Positions 14,604 to 24,119 of a DNA stretch of 64,000 bases are shown here, one piece after another. The notes beneath the pieces are model-generated. The model searched no databases. It saw only the letters and a list, made by a program, of their open reading frames with translations, and was not told where the DNA came from. The position numbers were made by a program, and so were the translations under genes. The DNA lies in contig CP108521.1 in the NCBI GenBank assembly GCA_035999765.1, positions 8,494,001 through 8,558,000 of the forward strand. The letters run 5' to 3'. The DNA comes from Streptomyces sp. NBC_01231 (GTDB lineage Bacteria > Actinomycetota > Actinomycetes > Streptomycetales > Streptomycetaceae). Every line of letters starts with the position of its first letter. The stretch's first letter is position 1.

Positions 14604-15735
14604 TGGCGAATTCGACCACGTCCAGTACGTCGCCTGCTCCGAAGTCTCGCCGTCGCCGCCCTGCGGGGGAGGTGGTGTTGGGAGTGGATACACATCGTGA
14701 TGCCCATGTGGCTTCGGTGCTTTCCTTGACGGGGGCAGTCCTGGCCACCGACGAGTTCCGTGCCACCGCTGCCGGATATCGGGATCTGCTGAAGTGGGCC
14801 AGGAGGTCGGGAGCCGTGAGGCGGGCCGGGGTGGAGGGCCGGGGTGGAGGGGACCGGCTCCTACGGGGCATCCCTGTCGCGCTATCTGCTGGCCCAGGGC
14901 GTGGACGTGTTTGATGTGAACTGGATGGACTGGGCGGATCGCCGTCGGCGCGGCAAATCGGATCCGCTCGATGCCCAGAACGCGGCGCGAGCCGTATTGA
15001 GCGGGCGGGCCTGCGCGCGGGCCAAATCGGGCGACGGGCCGGTTCAGATCGCCAGGATGTACAAACTCACGAAGGCGTCGGCTGTCAAAGCCCGAACCCA
15101 GACCATCAACCAGCTCAAGGCCGTTCTCGTCATCGCCGATCCCGCCTTTCGAGAAGAGCTGGTCGGCCTGGGCAATGCCGAACTCTTCCGTACCTGTGCA
15201 CGGTTCACCGACGTGAGCGGTCGCGAGGATGTCGGCGAAGAGTCGGTGCTGCAGGCCACTCGGATCACGCTGGGTTGGCTGGCATCCCGGATTGGCCAGC
15301 TCTCCGAGCAGATCCGGGAGGTGGACGCTCGTCTGTCCCGCCTCGTGGAATGCCATGCCCCGCAGCTGCTCGACGTGGTGGGGATCGGCCCGGACACGGC
15401 CGTCGCCCTGCTGATCACGGTCGGGGACAACCCGGAACGCCTGGACAGTGAGGCGTCCTTCGCCGCCCTGTGCGGGGTCAGCCCCGTCGAGCGTTCCTCG
15501 GGACGCCGGCAGTACCGTCGCCTCAACCGTGGTGGCGACCGTCAGGCCGACGCCGCGCTTCATCGCATCGTGTTCACCCGGCTGCGGGTCGACCCGCGCA
15601 CTCAGGACTATTACGAGCGCCGGATCAAGGAGGGCAAGACCCGACGCGAAATCGTCCGTTGCCTCAAACGCTACGCGGCTCGGGAGGTCTTCCACCTGGT
15701 CAAACAGCTACAGCCAGGACCCCGCTTATAGGGGC
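14501..15735 (+). mobile_element. IS110-family insertion sequence, inactivated
   Basis: The element contains a single IS110-type transposase. ATAGGGGC occurs at 14501-14508 and again at 15728-15735, four bases before the transposase stop to four after it; I use these as provisional ends. No terminal inverted repeats are visible, as expected for IS110. The true left end may lie further upstream if the structured region from 14336 belongs to the element. The right end is only 28 bp from the pcaL start, so its promoter region has been replaced. Confidence 0.55.
14604..15731 (+). pseudogene. IS110-family transposase with 13-bp frameshift duplication
   Basis: About 375 codons in two frames. The N-terminal DEDD domain is present (VVLGVDTHRDAHVASVL; then, after the shift, VEGTGSYG and GKSDPLDAQNAARA). 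The C-terminal Transposase_20 domain is present (LLDVVGIGPDTAVALLITVG, GVSPVERSSGRRQYRR with the likely catalytic Ser). The frame is broken by a tandem 13-base repeat (CCGGGGTGGAGGG at 14826-14838 and 14839-14851). Removing one copy restores AGVEGTGSYG exactly. The downstream frame from GTG 14844 lacks the first catalytic Asp. The mutation looks recent, since the rest is uninterrupted. Confidence 0.9.
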
Positions 15736-15763
15736 TGTCGTGACAGATGAGAGGCTCAGACGG

Positions 15764-17062
15764 GTGAGCGAGACACCACCGAACACCCTGCAATACCGCT
15801 TTGACGGGCCAGAAGACGCCCCGGTCCTGATCCTCGGTCCCTCCCTGGGTACCACATGGCACATGTGGGACCGGCAGGTTCCGGAGCTGACGAAGCAGTG
15901 GCGCGTCTTCCGGTTCGACCTGCCGGGGCACGGCGGCGCGCCCGCATACCCGGCGGGCGCCGTGGGCGACCTCACCACGCGGCTGCTCGCCACTCTCGAC
16001 GGCCTCGGTGTGCACCGCTTCGGTTACGCGGGCTGCGCGCTCGGCGGCGCGGTCGGTATCGAGCTGGCCCTGCGCCATCCCGAGCGCCTCGCCTCGCTCG
16101 CGCTCATCGCGGCCTCGCCCCGCTTCGGCACCGCCGACGAGTTCCGCCAGCGCGGGGTGATCGTACGGACGAACGGGCTCGACCCGATCGCCCGGATGTC
16201 CCCCGACCGCTGGTTCACCGGCGGGTTCGCCGCGGCGCAGCCCGCGATCACCGAGTGGGCCGTGCAGATGGTGCGTACCACCGACCCCGGCTGCTACATA
16301 GCCGCGTGCGAGGCGCTCGCCTCGTTCGACGTGCGGGCCGAGCTCGCGCACGTGGGCGTGCCCACCCTGGTCCTCGTCGGTTCGGACGACCAGGTCACCG
16401 GCCCCGCCGAGGCCCGCACCCTGGTCGCGGGCATCCCGGACGCCCGGCTCGCCGTCGTCCCCGGCGCCTCCCACCTGGTGCCGGTCGAGCAGCCCGTCGC
16501 CGTCACCGACCTCCTGGTGAGACACTTCTCCACCGCCTGGCAGCCCGCCTTCGACACCACCACCGGTATGACGGCGATCCAGGCGTCCCCGGTCAAGCCG
16601 GTCCTGGCCGCCGCGCCGCCGCAGCCCGCGCCGGTCGCGGAGATCGCCGCGGCCGTCGTGGACCCGCAGGGCATGGGCCGCCCCGACCCGTACGACGCCG
16701 GTCTGAAGGTGCGCCGCGAGGTGCTCGGCGACGCGCACGTGGACCGGGCCCTGGCACAGGCCGACGAGTTCTCCGGGGACTTCCAGGAGTTCATCACCCG
16801 CTACGCCTGGGGCGAGATCTGGGACCGACCCGGCCTGGACCGGCGCTCACGCAGCTGCGTCACCCTCACCGCCCTGGTCGCGGGCGGCCACCTCGACGAA
16901 CTCGCCTTCCATACCCGCGCCGCCCTGCGAAACGGCCTCACCCCGGCCGAGATCAAGGAGGTGCTGATGCAGGCGGCCGTCTACTGCGGCGTTCCCGCGG
17001 CGAACAGCGCCTTCAAGGTGGCCCAGCAGGTCATCCGCGAGGAGACCACCCCCAGCGAGTGA
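15764..17062 (+). CDS. pcaL: PcaL: 3-oxoadipate enol-lactonase / 4-carboxymuconolactone decarboxylase fusion
   Basis: 432 residues, two fused enzymes of the protocatechuate branch of the beta-ketoadipate pathway. Residues about 8-260 form the alpha/beta hydrolase (LILGPSLGTTWHMWDRQVP; PGASHLVPVEQP with the catalytic His). The nucleophile elbow reads YAGCALGGAVG, so Cys91 replaces the usual Ser. Residues about 305-425 form the carboxymuconolactone decarboxylase (VLGDAHVDRALAQADEFSGD; EIKEVLMQAAVYCGVPAANS). The start is GTG 15764, 28 bp after the IS110 end. No other pca gene is adjacent. Bases 15789-15814 form the 26-bp repeat shared with the integrase-linked fragment. Confidence 0.93.
   Translation: MSETPPNTLQYRFDGPEDAPVLILGPSLGTTWHMWDRQVPELTKQWRVFRFDLPGHGGAPAYPAGAVGDLTTRLLATLDGLGVHRFGYAGCALGGAVGIELALRHPERLASLALIAASPRFGTADEFRQRGVIVRTNGLDPIARMSPDRWFTGGFAAAQPAITEWAVQMVRTTDPGCYIAACEALASFDVRAELAHVGVPTLVLVGSDDQVTGPAEARTLVAGIPDARLAVVPGASHLVPVEQPVAVTDLLVRHFSTAWQPAFDTTTGMTAIQASPVKPVLAAAPPQPAPVAEIAAAVVDPQGMGRPDPYDAGLKVRREVLGDAHVDRALAQADEFSGDFQEFITRYAWGEIWDRPGLDRRSRSCVTLTALVAGGHLDELAFHTRAALRNGLTPAEIKEVLMQAAVYCGVPAANSAFKVAQQVIREETTPSE
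15789..15814 (+). repeat. Candidate attachment-site core, copy 2 (inside pcaL)
   Basis: Identical to 11031-11056 and encoding residues LQYRFDGPE of PcaL. The pair brackets 4.7 kb that contains the toxin module and the IS110 element. Confidence 0.5.
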
Positions 17063-17105
17063 GCCCTGCCCCGAGTCCGGGACGGGTGGGGGCAGGATGG
17101 AACGC

Positions 17106-17741
17106 ATGAAGCTCACGAAGAAGTCGCACGCCTGCGTCCGCCTCGAGAAGGACGGCCGGACACTCGTTCTCGACCCCGGCGGATTCAGCGAGCGGGACGC
17201 CGCGGCCGGCGCCGACGCCATCCTTATCACGCACGAGCACCCGGACCACTTCAACGAGGAACGGCTGAGGGCCGCTCTGGAGGCCGACCCGGCCGCCGAG
17301 ATCTGGACCCTGCGGTCGGTCGCGGAGAAGATCTCCGCCGCCTTCCCCGGCCGCGTGCACACGGTCGGCCACGGCGACACCTTCACCGCGGCAGGCTTCG
17401 ACGTCCAGGTCCACGGCGAGCTGCACGCGGTCATCCACCCGGACATCCCACGCATCACCAACGTCGGCTACCTCGTCGACGGCGGCAAGGTCTTCCACCC
17501 CGGCGACGCGTTCACCGTCCCCGATCACGCCGTCGAGGCACTGATGCTCCCCGTCATGGCCCCGTGGAGCAAGATCTCCGAGGTCATCGACTACGTCCGC
17601 GAGGTCCAGCCGCAGCGTGCCTACGACATCCACGACGCCCTGCTCACCGACCTCGCCCGCCCGATCTACGACAACCAGATCGGCTCCCTCGGCGGCACCG
17701 AACACCTGCGGCTGACCCCGGGCGCCTCGACGGACGTCTGA
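17106..17741 (+). CDS. Metallo-beta-lactamase-fold hydrolase (UlaG-like)
   Basis: 211 residues. Metal-binding motif ITHEHPDHF (HxHxDH), then GELHAVIHPDIP and HPGDAFTVP provide further His/Asp ligands. It opens MKLTKKSHACVRLEKDG, the normal start for the UlaG-like MBL group. I prefer ATG 17106 to ATG 17097 on that basis and because AGGA sits eight bases upstream. A cytoplasmic Zn or Mn hydrolase with an unknown substrate. It follows pcaL by 43 bp but may be independent. Confidence 0.9.
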   Translation: MKLTKKSHACVRLEKDGRTLVLDPGGFSERDAAAGADAILITHEHPDHFNEERLRAALEADPAAEIWTLRSVAEKISAAFPGRVHTVGHGDTFTAAGFDVQVHGELHAVIHPDIPRITNVGYLVDGGKVFHPGDAFTVPDHAVEALMLPVMAPWSKISEVIDYVREVQPQRAYDIHDALLTDLARPIYDNQIGSLGGTEHLRLTPGASTDV

Positions 17742-17835
17742 CGACCCCGGACAGCCCGGACAGCCTGGACAGCCTTCACCGCCCGGTCGGCTGGGGCGGG
17801 CCGCGTTGTCAGACCCGCCCGGTAGGTTGTGAGAC

Positions 17836-18615
17836 ATGCGCATCGCGACCTGGAACGTGAACTCGATCACCGCCCGCCTGCCGAGGCTGCTGGCCTGGCT
17901 GGAGAGCAGCGGCACCGACGTGCTGTGCCTCCAGGAGGCCAAGGTCGCCGAGGCGCAGTTCCCGCTCGACCAGCTGCGCGAGCTGGGCTACGAGGCGGCG
18001 GTGCACGCCACCGGCCGGTGGAACGGCGTGGCGGTGATCTCCCGCCTCGGCATCGAGGACGTGGTCAAGGGCCTGCCCGGCGACCCGGGCTACGACGGCG
18101 CGTCCGAGCCCCGGGCCATCTCCGCGACCTGCGGCCCGGTTCGCGTCTGGTCGGTGTACGTGCCCAACGGCCGCGAGGTGGACCACCCGCACTACGCCTA
18201 CAAGCTCCAGTGGTTCGAGGCCCTGAAGGCGGCCGTCGCGGGCGACGCGGTAGGCAGCCGGCCGTTCGCCGTCATGGGCGACTACAACGTGGCCCCGACC
18301 GATGACGACGTCCATGACGTGGCCGCCTTCGAGGGCCTCACCCACGTCACCCCGGCCGAGCGCGCGGCCCTGGCCTCCCTGCGCGAGGCGGGCCTGTCCG
18401 ACGTGGTCCCGCGCCCCCTGAAGTACGAGCACCCCTTCACGTACTGGGACTACCGCCAGCTCTGCTTCCCCAAGAACCGAGGGATGCGCATCGACCTGGT
18501 GTACGGCAACGAGCCGTTCGCCAAGGCCGTGAAGGACGCCTACGTCGACCGCGAGGAGCGCAAGGGCAAGGGTGCCTCGGACCACGCTCCGGTCGTGGTG
18601 GACCTCGACGTGTAG
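17836..18615 (+). CDS. xth: Exodeoxyribonuclease III (AP endonuclease)
   Basis: 259 residues, full length for ExoIII of the endonuclease/exonuclease/phosphatase superfamily. Motifs: MRIATWNVNSI (catalytic Asn), LCLQEAK (metal-binding Glu), VYVPNG, VMGDYNVAPT (Asp/Asn), and GASDHAPVVVDL (catalytic Asp-His). It cleaves 5' of abasic sites and removes 3' blocks during base-excision repair. Its last 76 bp overlap the 3' end of the convergent SGNH hydrolase gene. Confidence 0.96.
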   Translation: MRIATWNVNSITARLPRLLAWLESSGTDVLCLQEAKVAEAQFPLDQLRELGYEAAVHATGRWNGVAVISRLGIEDVVKGLPGDPGYDGASEPRAISATCGPVRVWSVYVPNGREVDHPHYAYKLQWFEALKAAVAGDAVGSRPFAVMGDYNVAPTDDDVHDVAAFEGLTHVTPAERAALASLREAGLSDVVPRPLKYEHPFTYWDYRQLCFPKNRGMRIDLVYGNEPFAKAVKDAYVDREERKGKGASDHAPVVVDLDV

Positions 18616-20387
18616 GACGTGTAGTCCGACAGCAGCCGCAGGTCCACCGACTCCGCGAGCACCGCCAACCCGGCGTCTCCCGGGTGCAGATGGTCCCCGC
18701 TGTCGTACGCGGGCAGTATCCGTGCGGGCGAGGCCGGGTCGCGGAGCACGCAGTCGAAGTCCAGCACGCCGTCGAACACCCCGGCGTCCCGGATCCAGGC
18801 GTTGACCGCGACCCGCTCGGCGTCCACCGCGGCCGTGCAACGCGACCGGCCCCCGCACGGCAGGAGCGTGGCCGCCAGCGTCCGCACACCACGGGCGCGG
18901 CCCCGGCCCGCGAGCTCCCGCAGACCCGCGATCACTTGCTGGGCCGAGGCACCGCCCAGCACGTCGTTCACGCCCTCGAACAGCACCGCCGTACGAGCCG
19001 ACGTCTGTGCGAGGACGTCGCGGTCGAACCGGTTCAGGGCACTCACTCCGGCCGAGTCCGTGGAGACCCCGTCTCCGGGATAGCGGTCGGTCACCACACG
19101 GTTTCCCGAGATCCCCTGGTTCAGCACCCCGTAGCGGGGGACCGCACTCTGCCGTAGCAGCCGGGTGGCCAGCGCATTCGGCCACCGCCGGTTCGCGTCC
19201 GCCGTGGACCTGTCCCCATCGGTGATCGAGTCTCCCACCAGCACCACCGACCCCGGCCCGTCGCCCACGTCCACCCCGGTCAGCAGGGGCCAGCTCGTCA
19301 GCGTCGGGGTGTACGCGGTGTCGGAACCGTCCGCCGTATGGTCGCCCGCGCCACTCACGTACGACCGCTGCCCCGCGAGCCGGTGTACGGGCGCCGCCGC
19401 CACCGTCCCGGGCAGATGGAAGCTCACCAGCAGGTTGGTGTCCGCCGGTACCGCGAAGACCAGCGGATCGCTGAACGACTGTGCCCCGGCCGGGATCTCG
19501 ACACCCGCCGCGCCCCCGAAGGCCAGAGGCTCCGGCGCACCTCGCGCCGTCGCGCCCGAGGCCTGCACCGCCACCGTGGCGCCACCGATCCGCACCGGCG
19601 TCGCTGCGAAGGTGTTGTCGAACCGCAGCCGCACCCGCGGCCCGCCCGCCGAGGTGTGCACGACCAACCTCAGCGTCAGGTCCGTCCACGGGCCGACCGC
19701 CGCATAACCGGAGGTCCCGGTCGCCCAACTCCCGGTCCACTCCGGTGTGGTGGCCCGTACCGACATCGCGAACACATGCAGGTCGGTCGCGTACGGCAGC
19801 TGCACCGAGGCCACCTCGCGCCCGGCGACCAGCGGCACCGTCACGACGTACAGCCTTGCCTTCTCGGCGAGTTGGCCGCCGGGCGTGTTGACGTGCGGCA
19901 GTGCCACCGCCTTGGTGCCGAGTGGTCCCCGGCGCCAGTCGGAGGCGGTCAGCCGGTACAGGGAGAGGGTGCCGTCCGCGTACTCGACCGTGCCCGTGCC
20001 GCCGGCCTCGGTGCCACCGGTGCCCGCCACCAGGAAGGCGAGCGCGTCGCCGTGGCCGTCGAGGCGGACGTCCTGCCCGGCGGCCCGCACGTTGTCCGGT
20101 GCGCCCGGCCGCCACCGCGGCCAGGTCAGCCGCGCGCCGAGCACGGTGAGGGCCCGGCCCGGCGTCCAGCCCGCGGCCGTGAGGTCCTGGGCCGACAGGG
20201 AGGCGCCGAGGCCGTCGAAGTCCGCCTCGCAGGGGCGGGCGTCGTCACTGACCGCCGTGGTGTCGAACAGCTCCTCCAGCGGGAGGGGCCCCACCGCGCC
20301 CGCGGGGGCGGCCGGCATCGAGCTCGTCGGCACGAGGGCCGCGCACAGGGCGAGAACGGCCACCCACCACCGGATGCTTCGGCGCAC
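18540..20387 (-). CDS. Secreted SGNH/GDSL hydrolase
   Basis: 615 residues. A signal peptide (RRSIRWWVAVLALCAALVP, cleavage near PAGAVG) is followed by a long beta-rich region (about 30-370) and a C-terminal SGNH esterase domain. Motifs: VVLVGDSITDG (block I Ser), QGISGNRV (block II Gly), FEGVNDV (block III Asn), and DHLHPGDAG (block V Asp/His). I chose GTG 20387 because AAGGAGG lies five bases upstream, rather than the upstream ATG at 20417. It may deacylate carbohydrate or lipid esters outside the cell. It overlaps xth by 76 bp tail to tail. Confidence 0.88.
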   Translation of the reverse strand: MRRSIRWWVAVLALCAALVPTSSMPAAPAGAVGPLPLEELFDTTAVSDDARPCEADFDGLGASLSAQDLTAAGWTPGRALTVLGARLTWPRWRPGAPDNVRAAGQDVRLDGHGDALAFLVAGTGGTEAGGTGTVEYADGTLSLYRLTASDWRRGPLGTKAVALPHVNTPGGQLAEKARLYVVTVPLVAGREVASVQLPYATDLHVFAMSVRATTPEWTGSWATGTSGYAAVGPWTDLTLRLVVHTSAGGPRVRLRFDNTFAATPVRIGGATVAVQASGATARGAPEPLAFGGAAGVEIPAGAQSFSDPLVFAVPADTNLLVSFHLPGTVAAAPVHRLAGQRSYVSGAGDHTADGSDTAYTPTLTSWPLLTGVDVGDGPGSVVLVGDSITDGDRSTADANRRWPNALATRLLRQSAVPRYGVLNQGISGNRVVTDRYPGDGVSTDSAGVSALNRFDRDVLAQTSARTAVLFEGVNDVLGGASAQQVIAGLRELAGRGRARGVRTLAATLLPCGGRSRCTAAVDAERVAVNAWIRDAGVFDGVLDFDCVLRDPASPARILPAYDSGDHLHPGDAGLAVLAESVDLRLLSDYTSYTSRSTTTGAWSEAPLPLRSSRST

Positions 20388-20643
20388 AGCCGCCTCCTTG
20401 ACTTCACGAGCGAGCACAGCAAACAGAGAGAAGAGAGAGGGGTGAAGGTGGCATAGGGGATATTGAGGGCATGGAGGAGCAAAGCCAGTAGAGGTGCCTG
20501 ATAGAACAAAAGACGCATTACGAAGCTAAAGAGACACCGGGTACACGTCAACGAGCCATGCGCGAAGCCGTGGTGAAGTCGACCGGAATCGACGGTCCGC
20601 GCGCCTGTGGTGCGCGCGGCAGGGTGAATGACACGCTGGGCAT
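20388..20643. other. Divergent intergenic region with an AT-richer purine tract
   Basis: The promoter region between the SGNH hydrolase (minus) and the DUF-type gene (plus). Bases about 20405-20545 are clearly less GC-rich than the surroundings and, on the plus strand, rich in A and G (AGAGAGAAGAGAGAGGGG). No gene is visible. Confidence 0.5.
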
Positions 20644-21051
20644 ATGAAGATCCCTTTTCTGGGCAACCGGCACGTGAAACCCGGCGCCCGCGACCCCGAG
20701 GGCATCGCCGAACTCCTCTCCGAATGTGAGCTGCTGCGCTCCCAGGCGTCCCGGGAGGGCGTCCAACTCGACGACACCGCGGCCTCGTTGGAGGCGCTGG
20801 ACCAGCTGGTGCCGCGCTGGCGGGACGACGCGGAGGTCCTGCCCTGGCTCGGCAACGACGCCGGGCTCTACCTCGGCACGGTCATCGTGCGGACCGTTCC
20901 GGGGGCCGCCTGGGACCTGCGGCCGGACGGTCAGCCCGTGATCCGGCTCGCCTCCGGGCGCGAGTTCGATGTCGTCGACTCCGGTCACGAGTGGGCGTCG
21001 AGCGGGGCGCCCGAGCTCTCCCAGCTGTACGCCGAAGTCGCGGAAGCGTGA
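20644..21051 (+). CDS. Conserved hypothetical protein (DUF6278-like)
   Basis: 135 residues, cytoplasmic, no signal peptide or membrane segment. Order: a helical N-terminus (PEGIAELLSECELLRSQAS), then a strand-rich C-terminal part (VLPWLGNDAGLYLGTVIVRT, PVIRLASGREFDVVDSGH). The size and pattern match a Streptomyces family annotated DUF6278, recalled from memory. Function unknown. Third-position GC bias supports real coding. Confidence 0.72.
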   Translation: MKIPFLGNRHVKPGARDPEGIAELLSECELLRSQASREGVQLDDTAASLEALDQLVPRWRDDAEVLPWLGNDAGLYLGTVIVRTVPGAAWDLRPDGQPVIRLASGREFDVVDSGHEWASSGAPELSQLYAEVAEA

Positions 21052-21176
21052 AACTCTGGCCATGGAGCGACGTAAATACGGCTAATGCCCGAAAAGTGCG
21101 TGTCGTGTATTACGGGCGATCTTGCCCCGATAAGTTGCGGGACCTACGACACAGCTGAGAGTGAGTAGGGCTGGGC

Positions 21177-21920
<744 letters not shown>

Positions 21921-22005
21921 GCGGGGGAGTGCGAACCGTGTTCCGGACCACCCGTGCGCGCCGCGCGCCGAGGCCGCCCGCGATCGACCGACACCGGGCC
22001 GGCTG

Positions 22006-22419
22006 ATGAAGGTACTGACAGACGACTCCGCCACCCACTCCGCCGCAGATACCGCCACCCGCGGTGCCGGCTTCCCCGGCGCCGTGGAACCGACCGCCCA
22101 TGCCTCGCTGCCGATGCGCGTGCCGGACTTCCCGACCGTGTCCTTCCGCCCGGCACCCCTCGGCGCCTTCGCCCACGGGGAGTTCCCGGACGCCGGTCCG
22201 TCCGGCGTGTCGAACCTCGACTACGATGTGCCGTTCATCCCCGTGGCGTCGGTGATCTCGCCGATCCGCGCCGGGATGTGCGCGTTGCTCTCCCGGTTCG
22301 TCGTCCGGGTGCCCCGGCGGGAGCGGCGCGGTCCCAAGACCGAGGCCGCGGACGCCACCGCGGCCGGACCAGGGACGCTGCTGCCGGGTGGGGGTCCCCC
22401 CACGGCCCCGAAACCGTAG
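22006..22419 (+). CDS. Hypothetical protein
   Basis: 137 codons with strong G/C third-position preference, so probably coding. No domain recognised. The middle (VPDFPTVSFRPAPLGAFAHG, then LDYDVPFIPVASVISP) is proline-rich; the C-terminus is basic, then low-complexity. There is no good ribosome-binding site, and it lies 85 bp after gluA where gluB would be expected. It is not similar to a solute-binding protein. Confidence 0.45.
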   Translation: MKVLTDDSATHSAADTATRGAGFPGAVEPTAHASLPMRVPDFPTVSFRPAPLGAFAHGEFPDAGPSGVSNLDYDVPFIPVASVISPIRAGMCALLSRFVVRVPRRERRGPKTEAADATAAGPGTLLPGGGPPTAPKP

Positions 22420-22467
22420 GGGGGTGGCAGCTCACAGAGCCCATACCCGCCCGGCGGCAGCCGGAGA

Positions 22468-24033
22468 TCACTGCTCGCGCAGCGGGATCGACACGTATGA
22501 CGGGTCGTTCGCCGGCGAGGAGAAGGTCAGCTGTGCGCCGGACGGGTTGTGCTCGATGTAGAGCGGGTCCACCGTGTCGACCACCAGGGCCAGCCGATGC
22601 CCTGCCGGGACGTCGTAGGCCGTGGAGAACAGCTCCAGGTCGACGTCGAACGGCTTCCCGGGTGTTCGCCCGTGGAAGGTGTACGGCGCGTTGCTGACCA
22701 GCTTGCCGAGGCCGAGCGGCCCCACGTCGTAGAGGTACGCGACGAGGGTGCCGCTCTCCTTGGTGGGAGTGAGAGTGGTGTGCAACTCGGCTGTTCCGCG
22801 CACGCGTTGGGCGCTCGCGTACTTCTCCGACTGCCATACGGCGGCCCACCGGCGGGGGAGCAGGGGGATCGAGGCGATTGGGGGGAGCCGGGCCACCTGG
22901 TCGAGGATGCTGGACAGGAAGACGACCCCGCCGTCCGCGCCCGAGTCGACGTTCGTGTGAATCGTGCTCGTGCCCGCGAGGGCGATCTTCTTCCGCGTCT
23001 CGCCGACCGACTTCCAGTCCGGGTAGCCCTCGTAGCCGTCCGTGGAACGGGACTTGAGCCGCACGGGCTGCTCGCGGTCGACGCCGTTGTCCGCGCCCTT
23101 GAGATAGTGGTCGAACCAGCGACCGGTGTCGGTCCAGACGTCGTTGGGCAGCCCGAACAGGCCGGTGATCTCGGCCGTGGCGTGGTCGCCGGGGCGCAGC
23201 TCCAGTCTCTTCGGGCCGGTCAGCTTCTCGTAGAAGTCCGCGTACTGGTTGGGCGAGAAGATCGTGTCGCCCCAGGCGTTGGCCATCATGACCGCGGTGT
23301 CGTTCTTGTTCAGCTGATCGACGTAGGTCACCGCGGAACGTTTCTTCCCCCAGGCGACGAGCTCGGGTTCCTTGTCCAGGTTCGAGGCGTAGAAGTCGTC
23401 GAAGATCTGGCGGAGTTCGGCGCTCTGGCGTCCGGTGACCAGGCTCGCGCCGTCCAGGAGGGCGGACGCCTGGACGTGCTGGGTGCGCTCCGAGTAGATG
23501 GAGCCGACCAGGTCGGCCCAGCCGCTGAGGGCCGCCACCGCCTTGACGCGTTTGTCGTGCGCGGCGGCCAGCAGACTGATGCCGGCGCCGTACGAGACGC
23601 CCGCCATGCCGACCTTCCGCGCGTCGGCCGGGGTGTTGGCGAGCGCCCAGTCGATGACCTTGGACGCGTCCGCCACGTCGGGCGGACCCGCCACTTCTAT
23701 CTCGCCGCCCGACTGCCAGAAGCCGCGCACGTTGTAACTGAGCACGACGTAACCGGAGTTCGCGAGTTTCTGGGCCTGGGCGAGATACTGGACCTGGGGC
23801 AGGCCCCAGCTCGTGGGCAGCACGAGCAGCGGGTAGCGGCGGGTGCCGTCGGCGTCGGCGGGTGTGATGACGTTCGCCTTGAGGACCGTGCCACCGTCCC
23901 CGGCGATGTCGACGAATCGGATGCCGGTCGCCGCCTGGGCGCCGGGGGCGAGCCCGAGGGTGCTGCCGGCGATCAGCGTCGCAGAGACGACACCCACGGC
24001 GCTCGTGCGCAGGGCCTTGCGATGGCGTCCCAC
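22468..24033 (-). CDS. Secreted CocE/NonD-type alpha/beta hydrolase (X-Pro dipeptidyl-peptidase-like)
   Basis: 521 residues with a signal peptide (RTSAVGVVSATLIAGSTLGLA, cut near AQAA). The N-terminal hydrolase core carries the nucleophile motif GMAGVSYGAG; an oxyanion/Asp motif (NAWGDTIFSPNQ) and His (LRPGDHATAEI) follow. The C-terminal part (about 370-521) is the jelly-roll domain typical of X-Pro dipeptidyl-peptidases and cocaine-esterase-like enzymes. Probably an extracellular peptidase or acyl-esterase. Confidence 0.88.
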   Translation of the reverse strand: MGRHRKALRTSAVGVVSATLIAGSTLGLAPGAQAATGIRFVDIAGDGGTVLKANVITPADADGTRRYPLLVLPTSWGLPQVQYLAQAQKLANSGYVVLSYNVRGFWQSGGEIEVAGPPDVADASKVIDWALANTPADARKVGMAGVSYGAGISLLAAAHDKRVKAVAALSGWADLVGSIYSERTQHVQASALLDGASLVTGRQSAELRQIFDDFYASNLDKEPELVAWGKKRSAVTYVDQLNKNDTAVMMANAWGDTIFSPNQYADFYEKLTGPKRLELRPGDHATAEITGLFGLPNDVWTDTGRWFDHYLKGADNGVDREQPVRLKSRSTDGYEGYPDWKSVGETRKKIALAGTSTIHTNVDSGADGGVVFLSSILDQVARLPPIASIPLLPRRWAAVWQSEKYASAQRVRGTAELHTTLTPTKESGTLVAYLYDVGPLGLGKLVSNAPYTFHGRTPGKPFDVDLELFSTAYDVPAGHRLALVVDTVDPLYIEHNPSGAQLTFSSPANDPSYVSIPLREQ

Positions 24034-24072
24034 GGGTCACTCCCTCATCCGGTCACTCGTGTCAGCAAAGTG

Positions 24073-24119
24073 ACCCGACGGTAACCTTGACCCCTTACCG
24101 GAAGTAACCCGTCGGTAAG
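24073..24119. promoter_or_regulatory. Repeated ACCCGNCGGTAA motifs, possible operator
   Basis: ACCCGACGGTAAC (24073-24085) and ACCCGTCGGTAAG (24107-24119) are direct repeats 34 bp apart, with a TTACCGGAAGTAA palindrome (24095-24107) between them. They lie 40-86 bp upstream of the hydrolase start and may bind a regulator. No family can be assigned. Confidence 0.4.

Noticed and set aside
17809..20115. A 768-codon minus-strand frame over xth and the SGNH gene
   Set aside because: It is a different frame from the SGNH hydrolase and lacks any recognisable domain.
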